Part shown: positions 1-5,763 of the stretch, in pieces | Position numbering within the stretch: the first letter of the stretch is position 1 | Layout: every line of letters starts with the position of its first letter | Source of the DNA: Syntrophobacterales bacterium | GTDB taxonomy: Bacteria; Desulfobacterota; Desulfobaccia; Desulfobaccales; 0-14-0-80-60-11 | DNA length: 5,830 nucleotides | Reading direction: 5' to 3' | Assembly (NCBI GenBank): GCA_020052215.1 | Contig: JAGVPN010000456.1 | Location: forward strand, 1 to 5,830 | Translations under genes and position numbers: made by a program | The notes under the pieces: model-generated | What the model was told of the DNA's origin: nothing | Seen by the model: the letters and a program-made list of their open reading frames with translations, nothing else | The model's database searches: none

Positions 1-168
1 TCCCTCTGCGGCGCCGCGGCTCTAAACCAATGCCCAAAATCGACCTCCAAACAGCTATAAATATATTAACTGAACAGTATTGGATTTAGGGGGATTTAAA
101 AACCAGCACTCGGAAGGGATTTTTGGCAAACGCTATAAGAAAATTTTCGGCTGATTAGGGGTAACGAC
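1..168. other. leader region upstream of nifN
   Basis: The first 25 or so bases are GC-rich and the rest is strongly AT-rich. This suggests that an upstream gene ends at about 23-25, where a TAA closes one frame after the residues PSAAPRL; too little is visible to name it. I see no sigma-54 promoter with GG-N10-GC spacing and no TGT-N10-ACA NifA site here. Several TATA-like strings (56-64, 134-139) lack a matching -35 box. A perfect 10-base palindrome (GAAAATTTTC, 139-148) lies just before the ribosome binding site, but it is too AT-rich and loop-free to call a terminator. The gap implies either a separate nifN promoter or read-through from upstream nif genes. Confidence 0.4.
157..161 (+). 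promoter_or_regulatory. ribosome binding site of nifN
   Basis: AGGGG lies 7 bases before the ATG at 169. This supports that start, which also puts the first conserved cysteine motif at residues 15-18. Confidence 0.6.
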
Positions 169-1527
169 ATGAAAGCCCATGATGCTCCATATACTTCCAC
201 CACCAACGCCTGCAAGCTGTGCAAGCCGTTGGGAGCTTGCCTGGCCTTCCGGGGGATCGAAGGGGCGGTGCCTTTCCTCCACGGTTCCCAGGGATGCGCC
301 ACCTATATGCGGCGCTATGTCATCAGTCATTTCCGGGAGCCCATGGACATCGCCTCCTCGTCTCTGGGAGAGAAGCACGCCATCTATGGCGGCGGCCCCA
401 ACCTCAAACAGGGCCTCAAGAACGTCATGGACAAGTATGGGGCCAGGCTCATCGGGGTGGCTTCCACCTGTCTCACCGAGACCATCGGCGACGATATGCC
501 CATGATAGTGCGGGAGTTTCGCCAGGAACTGGAGCACCGGGAATTGCCGGAGATCGTCACCGTCTCCACTCCCAGCTACAGCGGCACCCACATGGAGGGC
601 TTCCACGTGGCGGTGAAGGCGGTGGTGGACCAGTTGGCCCACAGCGGCGAATTCACCGGCGCGGTCAATCTCTTGCCGGGCTTCGTTTCCCCTGCGGATA
701 TCAGACACTTGAAGGAGGTCCTGGGAGATTTCGGGGTCCCGGGGATCATCTTGCCGGATATTTCCGAAACCCTGGATGGTCAAGCTCAGCTGGATTATGA
801 CAAGATCCCGGCCGGTGGCACGCCTCTGCCGGCTATTAAGGCCATGGGGGCTTCCCGGGCCACCCTGGAATTCGGGCGCACCTTGTTTCCCCAGGCTACC
901 GCGGGGCGCCTCTTAGAGGAACGATTCGGAGTGCCCTGGCACCCTTTGGGGATGCCCATCGGCCTTCGAGAGACGGACGAGTTCTTCCGAAGGCTGGAGG
1001 ACCTGACCGGGGTTGCCACTCCCGCCAAGCACGGGGAGGAGCGGGGCCGGCTCATCGACGCCTATGTGGACGGGCACAAGTATATCTTCAACCAGCGGGC
1101 GGTGGTGTACGGCGAAGAGGACCTGGTAGTGGGGATCGTGTCTTTCCTGGCGGAGATCGGCGTTAAGCCGGTGCTGTGCGCCTCCGGAGGGAGGAGCGGC
1201 CGCCTGGCCGCGGCGGTGGCCGAAGTCACCGGGACCTTGCTGCCGGAGCCCCCGGTGGTCCGGGAAGGCATGGATTTTTATGAGATCGCCCAGGAAGCGG
1301 AAAAGCTCGAGCCTGATCTGCTGATCGGCCACAGCAAAGGCTATTACCTGGCGCGGCAATGGCAAGTGCCGCTGGTGCGCGTCGGGTTCCCCATCCATGA
1401 CCGTTTCGGCGGCCCCAGGATTCTGCACCTGGGATACCGGGGGGCCCAAAACCTGCTGGACCGAATCGTCAACGCCATGATTGAACGGAAGCAAGAGACC
1501 AGCCCGGTGGGCTACGGCTACATGTGA
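169..1527 (+). CDS. nifN: nitrogenase FeMo-cofactor scaffold protein NifN
   Basis: The 452-residue protein belongs to the nitrogenase component 1 family. By family knowledge NifN pairs with NifE in a cytoplasmic heterotetramer that accepts NifB-co and matures it, with molybdenum and homocitrate, before transfer to NifDK. Visible marks are CKLCKPLGA (15-23), HGSQGC (38-43), RRYVISHFREP (48-58), STCLTETIGDD (99-109), and a C-terminal block from LIGHSKG (385-391) to LGYRGA (421-426). C18, C43 and C101 are spaced 25 and 58 residues apart, like the three P-cluster cysteines of NifK. The leader is short, without the long N-terminal extension of many NifK proteins, and the HFREP and GFPIHDR style is that of NifN, so NifK is the less likely reading. 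nifB follows after 177 bases on the same strand, consistent with one nif operon. Confidence 0.9.
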   Translation: MKAHDAPYTSTTNACKLCKPLGACLAFRGIEGAVPFLHGSQGCATYMRRYVISHFREPMDIASSSLGEKHAIYGGGPNLKQGLKNVMDKYGARLIGVASTCLTETIGDDMPMIVREFRQELEHRELPEIVTVSTPSYSGTHMEGFHVAVKAVVDQLAHSGEFTGAVNLLPGFVSPADIRHLKEVLGDFGVPGIILPDISETLDGQAQLDYDKIPAGGTPLPAIKAMGASRATLEFGRTLFPQATAGRLLEERFGVPWHPLGMPIGLRETDEFFRRLEDLTGVATPAKHGEERGRLIDAYVDGHKYIFNQRAVVYGEEDLVVGIVSFLAEIGVKPVLCASGGRSGRLAAAVAEVTGTLLPEPPVVREGMDFYEIAQEAEKLEPDLLIGHSKGYYLARQWQVPLVRVGFPIHDRFGGPRILHLGYRGAQNLLDRIVNAMIERKQETSPVGYGYM

Positions 1528-1555
1528 TGTAACGTTGCAATCAAAATGCATTTAT

Positions 1556-1614
1556 TGGTAGCCGCAGGCTTCAGCCTGCGCTGGCTCCGCACAGGCGAGA
1601 CGCCTGTGCCACCA
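1556..1614. repeat. REP/BIME-like inverted pair of hairpins (copy 1)
   Basis: Two palindromes sit back to back just after nifN. The first has an 8-base stem at 1563-1570 and 1573-1580 with a 2-base loop, preceded by GTAG (1558-1561). The second has a 9-base stem at 1589-1597 and 1601-1609 with a 3-base loop, and reads GTGG at its head on the minus strand. The outer ends TGGTAGC (1556-1562) and GCCACCA (1608-1614) are inverted repeats with one mismatch. The 27 bases 1589-1615 recur exactly, inverted, at 2985-3011. The upstream flank GTTGCAATCAAAA (1534-1546) recurs at 5742-5754. A GTAG/GTGG head on a short palindrome is the hallmark of REP elements moved by RAYT transposases. No RAYT gene is in the window. 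Confidence 0.8.
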
Positions 1615-1623
1615 GAAAAAAAC

Positions 1624-1648
1624 GAACAGCCGAGGGCGGCTGTTCCAC
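1624..1648 (-). repeat. REP-like hairpin of a second sequence type
   Basis: A perfect 9-base stem (1624-1632 with 1637-1645) closes a 4-base loop. Read on the minus strand it begins GTGG followed by AACAGCCG, so it has the same head-plus-palindrome design as the neighbouring pair but a different stem sequence. It lies between the first REP pair and the nifB ribosome binding site, making the nifN-nifB gap a cluster of three hairpins. It has no run of T and is a poor terminator candidate. Confidence 0.6.
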
Positions 1649-1691
1649 ACCGAAAGGCCTCTTCAACAGAAAACAGAAAACTTTTCAAGAC

Positions 1692-1695
1692 AGGA
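1692..1695 (+). promoter_or_regulatory. ribosome binding site that decides the nifB start
   Basis: AGGA ends 9 bases before the ATG at 1705. An upstream in-frame ATG at 1546 has no such site and would translate the REP repeats, so 1705 is the preferred start. Confidence 0.6.
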
Positions 1696-1704
1696 ATCAC
1701 GGTC

Positions 1705-2967
1705 ATGCTGAATACAAATAAGCATCCATGCTTCAATGTGGCAGTCAAGGGAGAATGCGGGCGGGTGCATCTGCCGGTGGCCCCCAAGTGCAACATCCTC
1801 TGTAACTATTGCAACCGGAAATACGATTGTGTCAATGAAAGCCGCCCGGGGGTCACCAGCGCGGTGCTCAAGCCCAGGCAGGCCATCGCCTACCTGGAAC
1901 AGGTCCTGGAAAAGGAGCCCCGCATCACCGTGGCCGGCATCGCCGGTCCGGGAGATCCCTTTGCCAACCCCCAGGAGACTCTGGAAACCATCCGCCTGAT
2001 TCGCCGGCGGTTCCCGGACCTCTTGCTGTGCCTGGCCACCAACGGCCTGGGCCTGCCCCCTCATCTGGACGAACTGGCGGAGCTTCAGGTCTCCCACGTG
2101 ACCCTGACGGTGAACGCCGTGGACCCGGAGATCGGCAGCCGGATTTACCGGTGGGTGCGGGACGGCAAGGTGATCTACCGCGGCCGCAAGGCGGCGGCAG
2201 TCTTGCTGGAGCGGCAATTGGAGTCCATCCGCGGCCTCAAGGCCCGGGGGATTACGGTCAAGATTAACACCATCATCATTCCCGGGATCAACGACCACCA
2301 CGTGCAGGAGGTGGCCGCTCGAATGGCGGAACTGGGCGTGGACATCCTCAACTGCATGCCGGTTTTCCCCACCGCCGACACGCCCTTTGGCCACCTGCCG
2401 GAACCGCCCCCGGAGCAGATGACCGGAATCCGCCGGGAGGCGGAGAAAATTCTGCCCCAGATGCACCACTGCACCCGGTGCCGGGCCGACGCCGTGGGGT
2501 TGCTTGACGCGGACCGCACCGATGAATTCCGGGGCTGCCTGTCGGCGTGCGCCAGCCAGGTTCCGGCGGCCGCGGACCGGCCCTATGTGGCGGTGGCCAC
2601 CCAGGAGGGAGTGCTGGTCAACTTACATCTGGGCGAAGCAGCCTCTTTCCAGATCTGGAGGCCCCAAGACGGCGGTTTTCAGATGATGGAGGAGCGCCCG
2701 GCCCCCCGGCCCGGCGGCGGGGCGGACCGGTGGTGGGCCATGGCGGAAACCTTGAAAGACTGCCGGGCGATCCTGGTAAGTGCCATGGGGGAAACGCCCC
2801 AGGCCATCCTGAGTGAGGCGGGGGTGGAACCGGTGGTGATGAACGGCTTCATCGACCTGGCCCTCACGGCCATCTATGGGGGTGGCGATCTCTCGGCCCT
2901 CAAAGGCCGGCGGGGCGGTGTGGCCGGAGGCTGCTCTCACAAAAAGTCGGGGGAGGGGTGCCTGTAA
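1705..2967 (+). CDS. nifB: NifB: radical SAM FeMo-cofactor core synthase with C-terminal NifX-like domain
   Basis: From the ATG at 1705 the protein has 420 residues. By family knowledge NifB fuses two [4Fe-4S] clusters and inserts a SAM-derived carbide to form NifB-co, which goes to NifEN. Visible marks are HPCFN (7-11), the radical SAM cysteines C29, C33 and C36 in CNILCNYC, the following NRKYDCVNESRPGVTS, AGPGDP (80-85), CLATNG (109-114), and CTRCRAD with C256 and C259. The CxxC is a conserved NifB feature for holding precursor clusters. From about residue 292 (RPYVAVATQEG) to about 400 a NifX/NafY-like cofactor-binding domain follows, ending near MNGFIDLALTAIYGG. The tail is short and carries two more cysteines. 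All expected key residues are present. An open frame reaches back to 1546, but those 53 codons are repeat DNA. nifN lies upstream on the same strand. Confidence 0.95.
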   Translation: MLNTNKHPCFNVAVKGECGRVHLPVAPKCNILCNYCNRKYDCVNESRPGVTSAVLKPRQAIAYLEQVLEKEPRITVAGIAGPGDPFANPQETLETIRLIRRRFPDLLLCLATNGLGLPPHLDELAELQVSHVTLTVNAVDPEIGSRIYRWVRDGKVIYRGRKAAAVLLERQLESIRGLKARGITVKINTIIIPGINDHHVQEVAARMAELGVDILNCMPVFPTADTPFGHLPEPPPEQMTGIRREAEKILPQMHHCTRCRADAVGLLDADRTDEFRGCLSACASQVPAAADRPYVAVATQEGVLVNLHLGEAASFQIWRPQDGGFQMMEERPAPRPGGGADRWWAMAETLKDCRAILVSAMGETPQAILSEAGVEPVVMNGFIDLALTAIYGGGDLSALKGRRGGVAGGCSHKKSGEGCL

Positions 2968-2984
2968 TACTAATTCGCAATAAA

Positions 2985-3011
2985 CTGGTGGCACAGGCGT
3001 CTCGCCTGTGC
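2985..3011 (-). repeat. single REP-like hairpin (copy 2)
   Basis: This is the exact reverse complement of 1589-1615 over 27 bases. A 9-base stem (2991-2999 with 3003-3011) closes a TCT loop, and the GTGG head is at 2988-2991 on the + strand. It begins 18 bases after the nifB stop. The flank before it (TTCGCAATAAA, 2973-2983) resembles the flank GTTGCAATCAAAA of the other copies. Only one half of the inverted pair is present here. Confidence 0.75.
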
Positions 3012-3047
3012 AGCCGTAATGCCTTGCAAAGTACCTGCCAGGCTGTC

Positions 3048-3075
3048 GTGGGGGGCGGGGTTACCCCGCTCCTAC
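3048..3075 (-). repeat. REP-like hairpin with GTAGGAGCGGGG head
   Basis: On the minus strand the unit starts GTAGGAGCGGGG and folds back with CCCCGC. The inner stem is 6 G-C pairs (3055-3060 with 3064-3069). The outer part (3048-3054 with 3070-3075) pairs with two G-T wobbles and one bulged G. It resembles the common bacterial REP type that starts GTAGGAGCGGG, known for example from pseudomonads. It is a third stem sequence with the same head. Confidence 0.6.
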
Positions 3076-3349
3076 GGTTTCGCCGCGCTTACTCTTCATG
3101 GAAGCGACATCAGTTGAGTAGAAATCATACTTTTTTCACTACAAAACCAGTTGGCCAAGGTTCGAGGCCAACCAGGCCAGGCTATAGATGGGGGTTCTGG
3201 CCGACAGCCTTCTGCAGATGATCCGAACTCTGGGAGAAATTGACTTTTCGCCCAAATTTGCGCTATCATGCTTTCGATGAGAAAATTTACCTTTGAGAGG
3301 AGGACTGTTGGGGAGATTTTACTCCGGCAAAATGGCTCCAAAACCTCGT

Positions 3350-3364
3350 TGGCACAGAAACAGC
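3350..3364 (+). promoter_or_regulatory. weak sigma-54-like promoter motif
   Basis: TGGCAC at 3350-3355 is a perfect -24 element. With correct GG-N10-GC spacing the -12 position reads CAGC instead of TTGC, so only the GC and the following T fit. No TGT-N10-ACA NifA site is seen upstream. It points toward the hairpin at 3423-3470 and the fkbM remnant, not toward a nif gene. It could be chance. Confidence 0.25.
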
Positions 3365-3422
3365 TATGGATGCGGCATAATCTTGGATGATCATGGCGGT
3401 GGCCAGAAAAAATAGCGCCGGT

Positions 3423-3470
3423 GCCGGTAATGATCCGAATCGACGGCGAGCCTGAGGATCATTGTCCGGC
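3423..3470. other. long imperfect hairpin in non-coding DNA, possible structured RNA
   Basis: GCCGG (3423-3427) pairs with CCGGC (3466-3470), and AATGATCC (3429-3436) pairs with GGATCATT (3456-3463). The two stems are separated by a small internal loop (T against GT), and the apex is 19 bases. The string ATGATCAT at 3387-3394 could compete for pairing with the GATCAT arm. I do not recognise a known riboswitch or sRNA family, and no T-run follows to act as a terminator. Confidence 0.4.
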
Positions 3471-3556
3471 CATCGGGTTTGGCAGGGGGGGGTAAGCAGC
3501 GGCGCGACCAAGCAATGGGCTGAGCAAAACGGGGGGCACCCTATGGAGAGAGTTTT

Positions 3557-3877
3557 ATGAGTTCGTTCCTTAAGAAACTCTTAGTAAAAATTTCCGGGAA
3601 CGAGTTAGCCCAGAAAATCCTTGAAAAGAATGTCTTGATATCCCAACGTTATATGGGCATTGGGTCAGGGGCTCCTGTTGATGAGAGTGGTGAAATTGCA
3701 GCTATTAAAAAATTACACGAATTGAAAAGACCAAGCTATTGTATTTTTGATGTCGGTGCGAATCAAGGCCAATTTGTCAGCCCAATCTCATCCTATTTCC
3801 GGCAACATGAAAATTATCAGGAAGTTTACGAGCAGTTCAGAACCACCAATTTCCTGGCTATCAATGATCGAGGTTAA
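3557..3877 (+). pseudogene. FkbM-family methyltransferase remnant with internal deletion
   Basis: The frame is intact for 106 residues, but family members of this type usually have about 240-270. Residues 1-77 match the family's N-terminal part: MGIGSGA (33-39), then a SAM-binding motif I, CIFDVGANQGQF (62-73). Residues from about 80 (YFRQHENYQEVYEQF, then RTTNFLAIN) match the usual C-terminal end. The join falls near bases 3775-3800, and roughly 140-170 residues holding the rest of the SAM fold are missing, so it should be inactive. The reading frame is kept across the join. GGAG (3545-3548) gives a good ribosome site 8 bases before the ATG. GC content is near 40 percent by rough count, far below the neighbours, which suggests a transferred gene. 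FkbM-type genes often sit in polysaccharide or glycan clusters; none is visible here. A real short protein cannot be excluded. Confidence 0.7.
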
Positions 3878-3892
3878 TAAATTGAACGCCTA

Positions 3893-3921
3893 TGGCCATT
3901 GCTCCCCCAAATAGTTATAAT
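3893..3921 (+). promoter_or_regulatory. candidate htpX promoter
   Basis: A perfect -10 box TATAAT (3916-3921) has TGGCCA (3893-3898, 4 of 6 matches to TTGACA) 17 bases upstream. This would start transcription about 100 bases before htpX. An overlapping alternative is a heat-shock sigma-32-like pair: ATTGAAC (3881-3887) and CCCCAAAT (3905-3912), with a 17-base spacer that is slightly long. The region is AT-rich, so chance matches are likely. Confidence 0.4.
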
Positions 3922-4016
3922 CTGCTAAAATAATTACCTAACTAGGCAAAACTACAGTCTAACCGGAGAGACCAAACCTGAACAATTTCCCGGCGCGGGC
4001 GGAACCCGGTCGGGTT

Positions 4017-4021
4017 GGGAG
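4017..4021 (+). promoter_or_regulatory. ribosome binding site of htpX, next to a small hairpin
   Basis: GGGAG lies 7 bases before the ATG at 4029. A 6-base hairpin (AACCCG 4003-4008 with CGGGTT 4011-4016, 2-base loop) ends immediately before it and could influence ribosome access. Confidence 0.55.
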
Positions 4022-4028
4022 CAAACTT

Positions 4029-4877
4029 ATGGAAAACCGCATCAAAACCGTGCTCTTGCTGGCCGGGATGACCGCCTTTCTGATTGTTATCGGGAGGCTT
4101 TTGGGCGGACGCACCGGCATGTACCTGGCCTTTATCCTGGCCGTGGGCATGAACTTTTTCAGCTACTGGTTCTCGGATAAAATTGTCTTAAAAATGTACG
4201 GCGCCCAGGAAGTGACGCCCGCGGACGCCCCCCAGCTGCACCAGATCGTGGATGAACTGGCCCGGGAGGCGGGCATTCCCAAACCAAAAGTTTACCTCAT
4301 TCCGGACGACTCTCCCAACGCCTTCGCCACGGGCCGCAACCCCGAGCACGCGGCGGTGGCGGCCACCGAGGGCATCATGCGCCTGCTCACCCCCGCGGAG
4401 TTGAAAGGGGTGCTGGCCCATGAGATCGGCCACGTGCGCAACCGGGACATCCTGATTTCCACCATCGCTGCCACCATGGCCGGGGCCATCATGATCCTGG
4501 CGGACATGGCCCGGTTCGGCGCCATCTTCGGCCTGGGGAGCCGGGACAACGAGGAAGGCCCCGGCATTATCGGGGTCCTGGTGATGTCCATCATCGCCCC
4601 CATTGCGGCTATGCTCATCCAGATGGCCATCTCCCGGTCCCGGGAATACCTGGCGGACGAAACCGGGGCGCAGCTGGCCCACAACCCCGAATCCCTGGCC
4701 CGGGCCCTGGAGAAGCTCTCGTTAGGGGTGCAGCGGGCCCCCATGGACGCCAGCCCCGCCACGGCCCACATGTTCATCGTCAACCCGCTGACGGGCAGCA
4801 GCCTCATGAACCTGTTCAGCACCCACCCGCCTATTGAAGAGCGGGTGGCGCGCCTCCGGGCCATGCGCAGCTATTAA
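4029..4877 (+). CDS. htpX: inner-membrane zinc metalloprotease HtpX (M48 family)
   Basis: This 282-residue protein matches the usual HtpX length. HtpX is a zinc endopeptidase of the cytoplasmic membrane that degrades misfolded or damaged membrane proteins, complementing FtsH. Two hydrophobic N-terminal segments (about 7-24 and 31-48) are followed by the conserved stretch [18 protein letters not shown] (86-103). The zinc site is HEIGH (131-135), with the third ligand probably E206 in SREYLADE. Two more hydrophobic segments (about 141-160 and 178-200) flank a short loop, and the C-terminal [11 protein letters not shown] (263-273) is typical. Nothing is missing. It stands 151 bases after the fkbM remnant, has its own ribosome site and probably its own promoter, and so is unlikely to depend on the nif genes. 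A TPR protein gene follows after 117 bases. Confidence 0.95.
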   Translation: MENRIKTVLLLAGMTAFLIVIGRLLGGRTGMYLAFILAVGMNFFSYWFSDKIVLKMYGAQEVTPADAPQLHQIVDELAREAGIPKPKVYLIPDDSPNAFATGRNPEHAAVAATEGIMRLLTPAELKGVLAHEIGHVRNRDILISTIAATMAGAIMILADMARFGAIFGLGSRDNEEGPGIIGVLVMSIIAPIAAMLIQMAISRSREYLADETGAQLAHNPESLARALEKLSLGVQRAPMDASPATAHMFIVNPLTGSSLMNLFSTHPPIEERVARLRAMRSY

Positions 4878-4994
4878 GACTGGAAGGGAAAAATCAATTT
4901 GTGGTATAACGGGTCAGCTGTTCCGGCAGGTGGCCCTTCATCGTCTCGGCTTGGGCCTATCATAACTGATCCCCCAGGGGCAAGGAGACCGGCA
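4878..4994. other. gap between htpX and the TPR gene
   Basis: The gap contains TATAAC at 4905-4910 without a recognisable -35 box, and no clear terminator. Co-transcription of the two genes is possible but not shown. An in-frame TTG at 4899 would extend the TPR protein by 32 residues, but it lacks a ribosome site and would bury the signal peptide. Confidence 0.35.
4983..4987 (+). promoter_or_regulatory. ribosome binding site that decides the TPR gene start
   Basis: AGGAG, within AAGGAGA, lies 7 bases before the ATG at 4995. This is the strongest ribosome site in the window. It selects 4995 over the upstream in-frame TTG at 4899. Confidence 0.7.
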
Positions 4995-5732
4995 ATGGTC
5001 CTACGGCGAATGGTTGTCATGTCCTGGTTCTGCCTGATACTCCTGGCGCTCCCAGCTTGGGCCGGGCAGGCGCTCCTGGTCAAGGGGATGGAGGCCCAGA
5101 AAGCGGGGCGCAACGAGGAGGCCCTGAAACTGCTCAATACCTATGTGGACCGTTTTCCCCAGATGACGGAGGCCAGGTATTACCGGGCCCTGGCCCTAAC
5201 TGGTCTGGGGCGCCACAAAGAGGCCCTGGAGGATGTGGATAAGGCCTTGGTGGATAACCCAATAAATGTAAACTTTCTCCTGGCCAAGGGGAATATCCTG
5301 GTGGCCCTGGAGCGGCGCCCGGAGGCCATTTTGATCTATACCCAGGCCATGCAGTGTGACCCCAGAAACGCCGAGGCCTGCAAAGAACGGGGGGACTGCC
5401 TGGCCCAGGAGGGCCAATTCGCCGAGGCCATTGCCGACCTCAACCGGGCCGCCGGGCTGGCTCGCCGGGACCCCTGGGTATTCAACAAACGGGGCATGGT
5501 GTGGTTCTGCCAGGGCGAATACCAGAAGGCGGTGGATGATTTTACTACCGCCATCCGCCTGAAACCGGACCTGGCAATCGCCTATTTTTTCCGGGCCAAC
5601 GTCTACCGGCACCATCTGAAGGAGCCGGAGAAGGCCATCGCCGATTACCAGGAGGGCTGTCGCCTGGGAAGCCCTCTCTGCTGCGGGGAGTTGGAAAAGA
5701 TGGGGGTCAAGCCGGCGGCCGGCGGCAAGTAG
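4995..5732 (+). CDS. exported TPR-repeat protein
   Basis: The 245-residue protein starts with a clear Sec signal: positive RR at 4-5, a hydrophobic core (about 6-19), then LPAWA-GQ with likely cleavage after A23. There is no lipobox cysteine, so it is probably periplasmic rather than a lipoprotein. The rest is about six tandem tetratricopeptide repeats of 34 residues, starting near 25, 59, 93, 127, 161 and 195. They show the usual A-x-x-x-x-G and A-I/L-x-D-Y/F pattern, e.g. GQFAEAIADLNRA and GEYQKAVDDFTTAIRLKPD. The C-terminal GCRLGSPLCCGELEKMG is a short cap with three cysteines. TPR arrays bind other proteins; the partner is unknown and no enzyme domain is present. It follows htpX on the same strand and is itself followed by a REP pair. 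Confidence 0.85.
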   Translation: MVLRRMVVMSWFCLILLALPAWAGQALLVKGMEAQKAGRNEEALKLLNTYVDRFPQMTEARYYRALALTGLGRHKEALEDVDKALVDNPINVNFLLAKGNILVALERRPEAILIYTQAMQCDPRNAEACKERGDCLAQEGQFAEAIADLNRAAGLARRDPWVFNKRGMVWFCQGEYQKAVDDFTTAIRLKPDLAIAYFFRANVYRHHLKEPEKAIADYQEGCRLGSPLCCGELEKMGVKPAAGGK

Positions 5733-5763
5733 TCATACCGAGTTGCAATCAAAAGGTAATTAT

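Larger units (their letters stand above)
2968..3556. other. gene-free stretch between nifB and the fkbM remnant
   Basis: I find no convincing protein gene in these 589 bases. The left end (2985-3075) holds two REP-like hairpins. The centre (3080-3300) gives only short frames in all directions, with no recognisable motif. An AGGAGG at 3298-3303 precedes a possible 35-codon frame starting at TTG 3308 and ending at TAG 3413-3415 (LGRFYSGKMAPKPRW...), but the 4-base spacing is short and nothing about the peptide is familiar. A long imperfect hairpin occupies 3423-3470, and a run of eight G lies at 3485-3492. No T-rich terminator follows nifB; the REP hairpins are the only stable structures near its end. 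Confidence 0.6.

Noticed and set aside
1..168. NifA activator site and sigma-54 promoter for nifN
   Set aside because: No TGT triplet occurs in the region, and no GG-N10-GC motif with supporting bases was found.
133..783. Long minus-strand frame of 216 codons opposite nifN
   Set aside because: It lies antisense to the well-supported nifN, has low-complexity composition typical of the complement of GC-rich coding DNA, and shows no family motif.
913..1551. Minus-strand frame of 212 codons opposite the 3' part of nifN
   Set aside because: It is a shadow of nifN codon bias with no recognisable motif.
1663..2469. Minus-strand frame of 268 codons opposite nifB
   Set aside because: It is antisense to an unmistakable nifB, and its histidine- and glycine-rich sequence is a complement artefact.
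2985..3011. Rho-independent terminator after nifB
   Set aside because: The stem is good but there is no following T-run on the plus strand, and the same unit occurs elsewhere as a repeat.
1556..3075. CRISPR array
   Set aside because: The repeats are few, irregularly spaced, in both orientations and strongly palindromic, without uniform spacers.
2958..3221. Plus-strand frame of 87 codons after nifB
   Set aside because: It overlaps the nifB end and translates the REP hairpins (VAQASRLCS type peptide); no ribosome site or motif.
3181..3300. Possible transposase scrap in the frame reading MGVLADSLLQMIRTLGEIDF
   Set aside because: Only about 30 residues before a stop, and I cannot match it to a transposase family from sequence alone.
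3096..3511. Two short minus-strand frames (3096-3341 and 3287-3511)
   Set aside because: No family resemblance, no good ribosome site, and they overlap each other; treated as chance.
4188..4864. Two long minus-strand frames opposite htpX
   Set aside because: Both are complement artefacts of the htpX coding sequence.
4899..4994. Upstream TTG start for the TPR protein
   Set aside because: No ribosome site; the extension would place 32 polar residues before a clear signal peptide, while ATG 4995 has a strong AGGAG.
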